Assembly: GCA_017999915.1 (NCBI GenBank)
Contig: JAGNKX010000004.1
Coordinates: 186,001 to 250,000, forward strand
DNA length: 64,000 nt
DNA from: Spirochaetota bacterium
GTDB lineage: Bacteria > Spirochaetota > UBA4802 > UBA5550
Direction of reading: 5' to 3'
Shown here: positions 47,556-55,986 of the stretch, piece by piece
Layout of the letters: every line of letters begins with the position of its first letter
Numbering within the stretch: the first letter of the stretch is position 1
The notes under the pieces: model-generated
What the model was told of the DNA's origin: nothing
The model's input: the letters and a program-made list of their open reading frames with translations, nothing else
Databases searched by the model: none
Translations under genes and position numbers: made by a program

Positions 47556-49085
47556 CTATTTGTAATACGCCAGTATAGCGTCCACCAATCCATCTATGGT
47601 ATGCACTTCCGCTGATATCTCCACTGAATAGCCGAGCTCCCTGGCCCTGTCGGCTGTGATGGGTCCTATGGCCGCGCACTTGATAGCTTTCGTTACGGCT
47701 GCTCCGGCTTTCTTCATTATCCTGTCAAAATTCTGTACCGTTGACGAACTGGTAAAGGTAACCAGGTCAAAATTGAGGCCCCGAAGCTGCTCAATTTGCG
47801 CCGGCATATCCGAAAGATCTTCTTCAATGGTTCGGTAGACGGGTATATCATCCACAAGCTTCGCACCTTTATCAAGAAGCGATTGACCGAGCTCCTTCGG
47901 CGCGATGTCTGCCCTGGGGAGGAGGAATGATTTTCCCGAGATTTCCCCGCGATCGGCGAGCTCACGGATTATATCTGTGCTGATGAACTTCTGCGGCACC
48001 AGGTCAGCCTTTATACCGAAGTCATGGAGGCGTTCACCGGTGGCAGGTCCGATCGCGCAGATTTTTGCAGATGACAGTGAACGCGAATCGAGTCCGGCTG
48101 CGAATAGGCGTGCGAAAAAATGATCCGCTCCGTTGACGGATGTGAATATGATCCAGTTATATTGGCCCAGCTTCTTGAATATGTGACCGAAGTCATTGGG
48201 CTCCTCCACGGGAACGATTTTGATGACCGGCAATTCGATTACGCCGGCACCAAGCTCCGTGAGGCGCGCTGTCAGCTCCGACGCCTGTTCCCGGGACCTG
48301 GTCACGACTATCCGCTTTCCGAAGAGGGGACGCTTTTCGAACCAGTTTATCTTTTCCCTCAGGGATACGACCTTTCCCACTATTATAATCGATGGCGGTT
48401 TTATACCGGCCTCTTTGACGCGAAGAGCGATATTTTCAAGAGTCCCGGAAACGGACCTTTGCGACGGCTGGCAGCCGTTCTCTATGACCGCGGCAGGCGT
48501 CGTGCTGTCCAGTCCGTTTTGAGTGAGCTTTTCAATGATAAGAGGAAGATTCTTCACACCCATGAGGAACACAAGGGTCTGGACTCCCGTAGCCAGCTTG
48601 TCCCACCGGATATCGCTTTCCAGCTTGGTCGGATCCTCATGGCCCGTGATGAAGGCCACCGAAGCGCTGTATCCCCTGTTAGTCACAGGAATTCCCGCGT
48701 AATTGGGAACGGCGTAGGCCGAAGATATTCCGTTGACGATCTCAAAATCGACGCCCTGTTCCACGCAATAGAGCGCCTCCTCGCCGCCGCGGCCGAAAAT
48801 ATAGGGGTCACCACCCTTGAGACGCACCACCATGTTATCGGCCCCGGCTTTCTCCACGATGAGCCTGTTTATATCATCCTGCTCCATGGTATGGGAGGCG
48901 CCGCTCTTGCCGACATAGATTTTTTCGCACCGCTCACTCGCGAAGGAGCGCACGACGCGCTCGTTGACCAGGTTGTCGTATATCAGCACGTCGCACTGCT
49001 CGAGAAGCTCCTTGGCCCTTAATGTCAGGAGGCCGATATCCCATGGTCCGGCGCCGACAAGGTATACTTTTCCATTCCTCTTCAT
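47556..49085 (-). CDS. cobA-hemD: Fused uroporphyrinogen-III C-methyltransferase / uroporphyrinogen-III synthase
   Basis: A 509-residue fusion. Residues ~1-245 are CobA/SUMT: VYLVGAGPWDIGLLTLRA, LKGGDPYIFGRGGEEAL, NGISSAYAVPNYAGIPVTNR and VFLMGV. Residues ~260-509 are HemD: VVTRSREQASELTARL, IFTSVNGADHF, AIGPATGERL and VTFTSSSTVQNF. It makes uroporphyrinogen III and then precorrin-2. The first signature has Trp where family members usually have Gly (GPWD vs GPGD). The start uses GGAG 6 bases upstream. It is divergent from hemB, downstream of hemC. Confidence 0.93.
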   Translation of the reverse strand: MKRNGKVYLVGAGPWDIGLLTLRAKELLEQCDVLIYDNLVNERVVRSFASERCEKIYVGKSGASHTMEQDDINRLIVEKAGADNMVVRLKGGDPYIFGRGGEEALYCVEQGVDFEIVNGISSAYAVPNYAGIPVTNRGYSASVAFITGHEDPTKLESDIRWDKLATGVQTLVFLMGVKNLPLIIEKLTQNGLDSTTPAAVIENGCQPSQRSVSGTLENIALRVKEAGIKPPSIIIVGKVVSLREKINWFEKRPLFGKRIVVTRSREQASELTARLTELGAGVIELPVIKIVPVEEPNDFGHIFKKLGQYNWIIFTSVNGADHFFARLFAAGLDSRSLSSAKICAIGPATGERLHDFGIKADLVPQKFISTDIIRELADRGEISGKSFLLPRADIAPKELGQSLLDKGAKLVDDIPVYRTIEEDLSDMPAQIEQLRGLNFDLVTFTSSSTVQNFDRIMKKAGAAVTKAIKCAAIGPITADRARELGYSVEISAEVHTIDGLVDAILAYYK

Positions 49086-49147
49086 AAACAACTCCATCTG
49101 CGGGTAGCTGCATTATTTATATTATGATGATTATCATCCTGGTTGAA

Positions 49148-50080
49148 TTACAGCGGGCGGCCGTAAATTTGTTCAAGGATTTTTCTTGCGCCCTCATCAA
49201 GGAGCTTCCGCGCCAGGGACCTGCCGATTTCATCATGATCCGACGCCGACCCCGACAGGGTCCCCTGGTAGATTTCCCTTCCGTCCAATGAAGCCACCAT
49301 GCCCCTGAGAACAAGCTCATTTCCTGCCAGCCTCGCCAGGCCCGCTATGGGGACCTGGCATCCGCCTCCCAGGGCGGATAGAAAAGCCCTTTCGCAGCCA
49401 ATGGCCATCTCGCTTTCAGGATCATTGAGGGAGGTGATTATCTCTTCGGCGCGGCGGTCGCCGCTGCGTATCTCTATGGCAAGGGCGGCTTGACCAACTG
49501 CCGATATTATCATGTCTTCCGGTATCGTTTCGCTGATGATATCCGTCATGTTGAGCCTGGCCAGCCCCGCATGGGCAAGGATTATCCCGGACAGGGCCGG
49601 ATTTTCCCTCATCTTCTTAAGACGCGACTGAACATTCCCGCGAATATCGACTATGTGTAGACCCGGGTTGAAGGCAAGGAGCTGCGCCTTACGCCGGAGA
49701 CTGCCGGTTGCCACGGTGTCGGAATCACCGAGATCCCTGAGCTTTTTGCCGTCCCTGGATATGAACACGTCGCAGGGATCGAGCCTTTTTGTAACGGCGC
49801 CGATCCTGAGTCCCTCCGGAAGCGCCGTGGGCATATCCTTCATCGAATGGACGGCAAGGTCAATGGCGCCGTCAATGAGCTCTTTTTCTATTTCCTTGGT
49901 GAAAAGGCCCTTGTCCCCGATTTTAGACAGTGGCGCGTCAAGGATCTTGTCACCGGTCGTTTTGATCGTCACCAGCTCAAAATCATGCTCCGGATGGCTT
50001 CGCGTCAGAACGTCGCGGACATGGTCGCTCTGCACCAGGGCAAGCTTGCTTCCCCGCGTCCCGATCCGAATTGTCGCCAT
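49148..50080 (-). CDS. hemC: Porphobilinogen deaminase (hydroxymethylbilane synthase)
   Basis: A 310-residue protein started at MATIRIGTRGSKLAL. The upstream frame extension is unlikely to be translated. It has HSMKDMPTALPEGL and the dipyrromethane-cofactor cysteine in GGGCQVPIAG. It polymerises four porphobilinogens to hydroxymethylbilane, the substrate of HemD. It is transcribed with cobA-hemD and divergently from hemB. Confidence 0.96.
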   Translation of the reverse strand: MATIRIGTRGSKLALVQSDHVRDVLTRSHPEHDFELVTIKTTGDKILDAPLSKIGDKGLFTKEIEKELIDGAIDLAVHSMKDMPTALPEGLRIGAVTKRLDPCDVFISRDGKKLRDLGDSDTVATGSLRRKAQLLAFNPGLHIVDIRGNVQSRLKKMRENPALSGIILAHAGLARLNMTDIISETIPEDMIISAVGQAALAIEIRSGDRRAEEIITSLNDPESEMAIGCERAFLSALGGGCQVPIAGLARLAGNELVLRGMVASLDGREIYQGTLSGSASDHDEIGRSLARKLLDEGARKILEQIYGRPL

Positions 50081-50198
50081 GGCCTTATTCCGTCTCCTTT
50101 CATAACATAATTGTTCAAGTAAATTAATCAAATGATACAAATCAAGCATTATTCCCCGTACCATGAAGATGTTTACCCTGAATTGACCCGGGTCAAAC

Positions 50199-50225
50199 AA
50201 ATATTTTCTTGCCAAATATACTCTT
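50199..50225 (+). promoter_or_regulatory. Conserved promoter-like element upstream of hemB
   Basis: It contains AAATATTTTCTTG, identical in 13 bases to the start of the element before tRNA(CAU), then TTGCCA as a -35-like box (50209-50214). It lies 40 bases before the hemB ATG in the divergent hemC/hemB region. The -10 is not sharp (around 50228-50236). Confidence 0.4.
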
Positions 50226-50264
50226 ATTATAGGATAGTACACACGTTATTAACAGGAACCGCCA

Positions 50265-51236
50265 ATGACAGAAAAACAGCGGCCCAGGAGAAACAGGGCG
50301 TCATATTTGATCAGGGACCTTGTCGCGGAAACCGTGGTTGACCGACGCAAGCTCATTATGCCTCATTTTGTCCTTGAAGGGAAGAACATCAGGGAGCCCA
50401 TAGCATCCATGCCAGGCATCAGCAGGGTTTCCATAGACAACCTGCTCAAAGATATTGAATCCGACCACAAGACAGGAATTGAGAAGATACTTCTTTTCGG
50501 GATACCTGACAAAAAAGACGAAGAGGGGAGCGGCGCCTATGACCGCAACGGCATCGTCCAGAAGGCCCTCCGGGAGATAAAAAAGCATCTGCCTGGCATA
50601 ATGGTCATATCCGATGTGTGCCTCTGCGAGTACACCAGCCATGGCCACTGTGGCATGGTCGACGGCGGCAACATTTTGAACGATTCGACACTGGAGATAC
50701 TCTCCCGGGTCGCCCTTTCCCATGCCGAATCGGGATCCGACATGATAGCGCCATCGGATATGATGGACGGCCGGGTCCGCGCCATACGTGCATCCCTTGA
50801 CGCGGGCGGCTTTGACGACATGCCCATCATGGCCTATTCGGCCAAGTATTCATCGGCATTTTACGGTCCCTTCCGCGAAGCGGCAGGCAGCGCTCCCCAG
50901 TTCGGCGACCGGAGCAGCTACCAGATGGACTGCCGCAACGGCCTCGAAGCCGAGAGGGAGGTTCTTCTCGACATCGCCGAAGGGGCGGATATCGTCATGG
51001 TGAAGCCGGCCCTTGCTTATCTTGACGTCATATACCGCACCCGCCGCCTGGTCAATGTGCCTCTCTGCGCCTATAACGTGAGCGGGGAGTACTCGATGGT
51101 GAAGACAATGGCCAGGCTCGGCTACGGCGACGAGGTTCGCCTCACCAGGGAGATCATGACTTCGATATTCAGGGCCGGGGCGGACATGATAATATCCTAT
51201 CATACGCGGGACATATTCAAGAACAGCTGGTTTTAG
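50265..51236 (+). CDS. hemB: Delta-aminolevulinic acid dehydratase (porphobilinogen synthase)
   Basis: A 323-residue protein. The DVCLCEYTSHGHCG motif carries the three cysteines of the zinc-dependent type. Schiff-base lysine regions are AYSAKYSSAFYGPFR and MVKPALAYLDVI. It joins two aminolevulinate molecules. It is the first gene of a probable plus-strand operon hemB-hemL-hemA-ahbD-ahbAB-ahbC-met8, 2 bases before hemL. Confidence 0.97.
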   Translation: MTEKQRPRRNRASYLIRDLVAETVVDRRKLIMPHFVLEGKNIREPIASMPGISRVSIDNLLKDIESDHKTGIEKILLFGIPDKKDEEGSGAYDRNGIVQKALREIKKHLPGIMVISDVCLCEYTSHGHCGMVDGGNILNDSTLEILSRVALSHAESGSDMIAPSDMMDGRVRAIRASLDAGGFDDMPIMAYSAKYSSAFYGPFREAAGSAPQFGDRSSYQMDCRNGLEAEREVLLDIAEGADIVMVKPALAYLDVIYRTRRLVNVPLCAYNVSGEYSMVKTMARLGYGDEVRLTREIMTSIFRAGADMIISYHTRDIFKNSWF

Positions 51237-51238
51237 CG

Positions 51239-52528
51239 ATGAACATTGAAAAATCTCAAAAGCTCCAGAACAAGGCGGCGCGCTTACTGCCCGGCGGCGT
51301 GGATTCTCCGGTGCGTGCCTTCAAGTCCGTGGGCGGCGAACCGCTCTTCATGAAAAAGGGTGAAGGGTGCCGCATGACCGACGAGGACGATAATGTCTTC
51401 ATCGACTACTGCATGTCCTGGGGTCCCCTGATCCTCGGTCACGCCGAACCTTCCGTGATCAACGCGATCCGGAAGACTGCCAAAAGCGGCACCAGCTTCG
51501 GCACGTCCAATAAATACGAAGTCCAGCTGGCGCAGCTCATCACGAAGCGCTTTAAGTCAATCGACATGGTCCGTTTCGTCAACTCCGGCACCGAAGCTGT
51601 CATGAGCGCGATACGGCTCGCCAGGGGCTATACCGGAAAGGAAAAGATCGTCAAGTTTGACGGATGTTATCACGGCCACGTGGACCAGATGCTTGTAGCC
51701 GCCGGATCGGGCCTGGCCACGCTGGGAAGTCCTGATTCTGCGGGCGTCACCGCCGGGTCGGCCAAAGACACGATCGTCGTGCCCTTCAATGACATTGATT
51801 CTGTCAGTAAGGTCTTTGAGGCGGAATCGGGCGCCATCGCAGCCATTATCCTGGAGCCGGTTCCGTGCAACTACGGCCTTATAATGCCCCGGAGCAATTT
51901 CCTCCGGGAGATACGGGAACTATGCGACCATTATAAAGTCCTTCTGATATTCGACGAGGTAATCACCGGCTTCCGCCTCGCGCCCGGAGGCGCCCAGGAA
52001 TATTTCGGCGTTAAGGCGGATATCACGACCCTGGGGAAAATAATTGGCGGCGGGCTTCCCGTTGGCGCTTATGGGTCTTCAAAGAAAATCATGGCCCATG
52101 TTTCCCCCCTGGGTCCCGTTTACCAGGCCGGGACCCTGTCTGGCAATCCCCTTGCCATGACGGCCGGCATCCAGACACTGAAGAAACTCGAAAAGATCAA
52201 TGCCTATGACGATTTGAAGCGCAAGAGCGAAACGTTTAACGATCTCTTAAGGCCTTCAATGGAAAAATATGCCGGCAAGGTTCTGTTCAGCAGAATAGAA
52301 TCGATTTTCGCATTCAATTTTACATCGGAGAAAAAGATTGAGACCCTCGCGCAGGTCAAGGCAAGCGACATGAAGGCCTTCGCGCGCTTTCATAAGGAAA
52401 TGCTTAACAGGGGAATATATCTCGCGCCATCCGGATACGAGGTGGGATTCCTATCCACCGCCCATGGCGATGACGATCTCAAAAAGACCGCTATGGCCGT
52501 TGAAGAAAGCCTTGCGGCCATATTCTGA
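51239..52528 (+). CDS. hemL: Glutamate-1-semialdehyde 2,1-aminomutase
   Basis: A 429-residue class III aminotransferase-fold protein with the family signatures LPGGVDSPVRAFK, FVNSGTEAVMSAIRLAR, the FDEVITGFR motif and the PLP lysine segment TTLGKIIGGGLP. It converts glutamate semialdehyde to aminolevulinate. Together with hemA it shows the C5 route is used, not HemA-type ALA synthase. Confidence 0.97.
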   Translation: MNIEKSQKLQNKAARLLPGGVDSPVRAFKSVGGEPLFMKKGEGCRMTDEDDNVFIDYCMSWGPLILGHAEPSVINAIRKTAKSGTSFGTSNKYEVQLAQLITKRFKSIDMVRFVNSGTEAVMSAIRLARGYTGKEKIVKFDGCYHGHVDQMLVAAGSGLATLGSPDSAGVTAGSAKDTIVVPFNDIDSVSKVFEAESGAIAAIILEPVPCNYGLIMPRSNFLREIRELCDHYKVLLIFDEVITGFRLAPGGAQEYFGVKADITTLGKIIGGGLPVGAYGSSKKIMAHVSPLGPVYQAGTLSGNPLAMTAGIQTLKKLEKINAYDDLKRKSETFNDLLRPSMEKYAGKVLFSRIESIFAFNFTSEKKIETLAQVKASDMKAFARFHKEMLNRGIYLAPSGYEVGFLSTAHGDDDLKKTAMAVEESLAAIF

Positions 52529-52580
52529 GCGATATTGCACACTAATATAATACAGCTGATACTCTACCATAGAAAATTAC

Positions 52581-53894
52581 ATGAATAAAAGAGATGAAAT
52601 ATCCGAGATATTGATGCTGGGCCTGAGCCATAAGACCGCCCCTCTGGAAATCCGCGAGAAGTTCACTTTTGAGAATGAGACTCTCAAAAATTTCCATGAG
52701 CGGGCGAAGAAAGCCGGCATCGACGAGATGGTCTATCTTGCCACCTGCAATCGGGTCGAGATATATTACTCGGCCCATGAGATCCACCGCTCCAGCGAGA
52801 AACTGACGGCGCTCCTGGAAGAATTTACCGGTCTTTCCCAGGAAAACTTCGAACAGTACATTTACAAAAAATATTCCCGAGACGTAGTGACGCATCTGCT
52901 GGCCGTCGCCTCGTCACTTGATTCAATGGTAATCGGCGAAAACGAGATCCTGGGCCAGATCAAGCAGGCATACCGCGATTCGGTGCTGCACAAAAACAGC
53001 GGCATACTGCTGAACCGACTGTTTCACCAATCCTTTAACACGGCCAAAAAGGTACGCACCTGCACCGGCATTTCCCAGAATCCCCTTTCCATCGCCTATA
53101 TCGCGGTGGAGCTTGCCCTCAAGAAATTCGACGGCGATCTGTCGAATCGCAACGCCCTTCTCATAGGCGCAGGCGAAATGGGCGAGCTCATACTGAAATA
53201 TCTTACAAAAAACAACATTAAGGACATAACCATCGCCAACCGCTCATTTCATAACGCCGAAACAATCGTTGAGCGCATCAATAAAAAGGCCCATATCATT
53301 TCCCTAGGCGATATTGCCTCCGCGGCCGAGCAGGTTGACATCATCATAACTTCTGTAACCTGTCACGACTATTTGCTTACATATAAATTGATAGAATCTA
53401 TTATCGGCAAGCGAGGCGGACAACACCTGTTCATCATCGATATCGCCGTGCCGCGCAATGTCGATCCGGACGTTGCCTCAATACACAATGTGACCATTTA
53501 TAATATCGATGATTTAAAGGTCATTGCCGATGAGAACCTGAAAAACAGGATTAAGGAAGTGGAAGCAGCCATGGAAATCGTCAATTCAGACGCCAACGAT
53601 CTCATTGACTGGTACGAAGGCCTTGAGATGGTCCCCATGATCGTTCACATGCAGGAAAGTTTCGACAAGATCCGTGAAGCGGAAGTGACTAAATATCGCA
53701 GGCGTCAGCTGAAGCACCTCTCGGAGGAGGAGATGCAGCATATCGATGACCTTACCAGGCAGATAATATCCAAGATTCTCCATAACCCGATCATGGCGAT
53801 CAAGCAAAACAAGGCCCAGCACCTTAATGGCTATCATGACAAAGAGGACATCAAGCAAAAAATCAAGATCATTGAGGAACTGTTTAAGATATGA
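52581..53894 (+). CDS. hemA: Glutamyl-tRNA reductase
   Basis: A 437-residue protein. The catalytic cysteine lies in YLATCNRVEIYY, and the NADPH-binding domain in ALLIGAGEMGELILKYL. The SVTCHDYLL and DIAVPRNVDP segments and the C-terminal dimerisation helix are typical. It starts the C5 pathway by reducing glutamyl-tRNA. It overlaps ahbD by 4 bases. Confidence 0.97.
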   Translation: MNKRDEISEILMLGLSHKTAPLEIREKFTFENETLKNFHERAKKAGIDEMVYLATCNRVEIYYSAHEIHRSSEKLTALLEEFTGLSQENFEQYIYKKYSRDVVTHLLAVASSLDSMVIGENEILGQIKQAYRDSVLHKNSGILLNRLFHQSFNTAKKVRTCTGISQNPLSIAYIAVELALKKFDGDLSNRNALLIGAGEMGELILKYLTKNNIKDITIANRSFHNAETIVERINKKAHIISLGDIASAAEQVDIIITSVTCHDYLLTYKLIESIIGKRGGQHLFIIDIAVPRNVDPDVASIHNVTIYNIDDLKVIADENLKNRIKEVEAAMEIVNSDANDLIDWYEGLEMVPMIVHMQESFDKIREAEVTKYRRRQLKHLSEEEMQHIDDLTRQIISKILHNPIMAIKQNKAQHLNGYHDKEDIKQKIKIIEELFKI

Positions 53895-54952
53895 AAATGG
53901 ACCATGTCCCGAGGCTCATTTTCTGGGAATTGACCAAGGAATGCAACCTTAACTGCATTCACTGCAGGGCTGAAGCCGAGAATATCCGATACGAAGGCGA
54001 ACTGATCTTCAGCGAGGTGGCCGCCGTGATCGACGACATAGCTGCCCACTACAGGCCGATCCTGGTCCTCACCGGCGGCGAGCCCCTGTACCGCGAAGAC
54101 ATTTTCACCATTGCTCGATACGCCTCCGACAAGGGCCTTAAGACCGCTCTTGCCAGCAATGGCACGCTTATCGATGATGATACGGCACTCAGCATCAGGG
54201 AAGCGGGAATAGGGCGGGTGAGCATTTCCCTTGACGGCAGCAACGCCGCTTCCCACGACGGGTTCCGCGGAATACCCGGTTCCTTCGAGCGGGCCCTTGC
54301 CGGTATCGACCGTCTCCGTTTCGCCGGGGTCGAGTTCCAGATAAACACGACCATATCTCGAAGGAACGTCGATGAAATAGAGGATATCATGAAGCTGGCC
54401 GAGAAGACCGGTGCAAAGGCGCTCCATATCTTCATGCTGGTGCCAGTAGGATGCGGCGTCGAGATCGCCGAGACGGAGATGATCTCCAAGGAAAAATACG
54501 AAAGCGTGCTTAACTGGTTTTATGATAAATCGAAGGAGACAAGGCTCGAGCTCAAGGCCACCTGCGCGCCCCATTATTACCGGATCATACGGCAGAGGGC
54601 GAAGGAGGAAGGGAGGAAGCTCACCTTCGAGACGGACGGCATGGCAGCGGTTACAAGGGGCTGTCTCGCCGGCACTGGCGTTTGCTTCATCTCGCACCGG
54701 GGGGATGTTCAGCCCTGCGGATACCTGCCGATCGCAGTGGGCAATGTCAGGGAAAAGCCGTTCCATGAGATTTGGGATTCGGCCCCCGTATTCCTCTCCC
54801 TCAGGGAACTGGACAATCTTACCGGTAAATGCGGACTCTGCGAGTATAAGACATTCTGCGCCGGCTGCAGGGCCAGGGCCTATCATGAAAAAGGCGATTA
54901 TCTGGCAGACGAACCCTATTGCGCTTATGTCCCGGCGCGGTCGAGGTGTTGA
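53891..54952 (+). CDS. ahbD: AhbD, radical SAM haem b synthase
   Basis: A 353-residue radical SAM protein with cluster cysteines C18, C22 and C25 (ECNLNCIHC). The long match to AhbD includes CRAEAE, TCAPHYYRIIRQRAKEEG, FISHRGDVQPCGYL, and the C-terminal auxiliary cluster motif CGLCEYKTFCAGCRARAY. AhbD oxidatively decarboxylates Fe-coproporphyrin III to haem b. It starts inside the hemA stop (ATGA) and its own stop overlaps ahbAB (TGATG), so the genes are coupled. Confidence 0.93.
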   Translation: MKMDHVPRLIFWELTKECNLNCIHCRAEAENIRYEGELIFSEVAAVIDDIAAHYRPILVLTGGEPLYREDIFTIARYASDKGLKTALASNGTLIDDDTALSIREAGIGRVSISLDGSNAASHDGFRGIPGSFERALAGIDRLRFAGVEFQINTTISRRNVDEIEDIMKLAEKTGAKALHIFMLVPVGCGVEIAETEMISKEKYESVLNWFYDKSKETRLELKATCAPHYYRIIRQRAKEEGRKLTFETDGMAAVTRGCLAGTGVCFISHRGDVQPCGYLPIAVGNVREKPFHEIWDSAPVFLSLRELDNLTGKCGLCEYKTFCAGCRARAYHEKGDYLADEPYCAYVPARSRC

Positions 54953-55986
54953 TGGATTTCACGCCCATTGAAACCGCGGTGATGAACAGGATACAGAAGG
55001 ATTTTCCCCTGGTTTCCGATCCGCTGTCCGCCCTGGCCGAGGAATTATCGATCCCCATGGATCAATTTCTCGCTACGGTAAAGGACCTGAAAAAACGTGG
55101 CGTTGTCAGGAACATAGCCGGAATATTCAACGCCGATCGACTCGGGTTCGTGACCACCCTGGTCGCCCTCAGGGTTGATGAAAAGGACCTTCCAATGGCC
55201 GCGGAAGTAATAAACGGGCATCCCGGAGTCAGCCACAATTATCAGAGGGATCATCATTACAACATCTGGTTCACCCTGGCCGCCGAATCCGAAGCTTCCC
55301 TCGATCGTACAGTCCAGGTCCTGGCCAGTCAATCCGGAGCAAAAGATCATATCATACTTCGCAACGAGAAGCTATTGAAGATAGGCCTGCTCCTGTCCAT
55401 AGGCGACGAGATACAGCCGGGCCATGGAACAGCCGGGGCTAAAAGCGATGAGCGCTCCAATGCGACAATCGCCTTATCCGATGATGACAAGGAATCGATA
55501 CGGTTGCTGCAGAAAGACCTTCCCATTGCCAAGGATCCTTTCGCAATCCTGATCAATGACAGCAATAGCCCCATCACCCAGGAGTCGTTCATGGCATGCT
55601 TTCAACGCTTGAAACGGGACGGCATTTTGAGGAGATACGCGGCGGTTCTCCGACATCGTGAAGCAGGATACCGTTCCAACGCCATGACGGTCTGGAAGCC
55701 AGGCGACGGCTCGGATATCGAGCGAATCGTCAAGATATTCCATGATTCGCACCTTATATCTCATCTCTATCTGCGGACGCTTTATCCAGGAAAATGGGAA
55801 TACCCGTTATTTGCCATGATACACGCCCGTTCAGATGATCAGCTCAGGAACATGATCGAAGAATTATCGGAAAAATCCGGTATCGATGATTATCAGGTCC
55901 TATATTCGCTGAAGGAATTCAAGAAAGAGCGTGTTGTATATTTTTCGCCGCGCTTCAAGGAATGGGAAAGACAGGCAGGCCTATGA
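54952..55986 (+). CDS. ahbAB: Fused siroheme decarboxylase AhbA-AhbB (AsnC/Lrp-type)
   Basis: A 344-residue protein made of two homologous halves, each a winged-helix/ACT-like AsnC unit. Half 1 (1-155) contains SHNYQRDHHYNIWFT, with His95 and His101/102. Half 2 (~173-335) contains SHLYLRTLYPGKWEYPLF (His271) and IHARS (His291). AhbA and AhbB normally form a heterodimer of separate chains that turns siroheme into 12,18-didecarboxysiroheme; here they are one polypeptide, as in NirDL-type fusions. It starts on the ahbD stop and overlaps ahbC by 4 bases. Confidence 0.9.
   Translation: MDFTPIETAVMNRIQKDFPLVSDPLSALAEELSIPMDQFLATVKDLKKRGVVRNIAGIFNADRLGFVTTLVALRVDEKDLPMAAEVINGHPGVSHNYQRDHHYNIWFTLAAESEASLDRTVQVLASQSGAKDHIILRNEKLLKIGLLLSIGDEIQPGHGTAGAKSDERSNATIALSDDDKESIRLLQKDLPIAKDPFAILINDSNSPITQESFMACFQRLKRDGILRRYAAVLRHREAGYRSNAMTVWKPGDGSDIERIVKIFHDSHLISHLYLRTLYPGKWEYPLFAMIHARSDDQLRNMIEELSEKSGIDDYQVLYSLKEFKKERVVYFSPRFKEWERQAGL

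Noticed and set aside
48120-49022. Plus-strand open frame of 300 codons within cobA-hemD
   Set aside because: Antisense to the strongly matching CobA and HemD domains.
50081-50242. 54-residue N-terminal extension of HemC
   Set aside because: HemC proteins begin at MxxIRIGTRGSKLAL; the extension has no family match and covers the divergent promoter region.
53834-54886. Minus-strand open frame of 350 codons opposite ahbD
   Set aside because: Antisense to ahbD, whose motifs are unmistakable; no family signature on the reverse frame.
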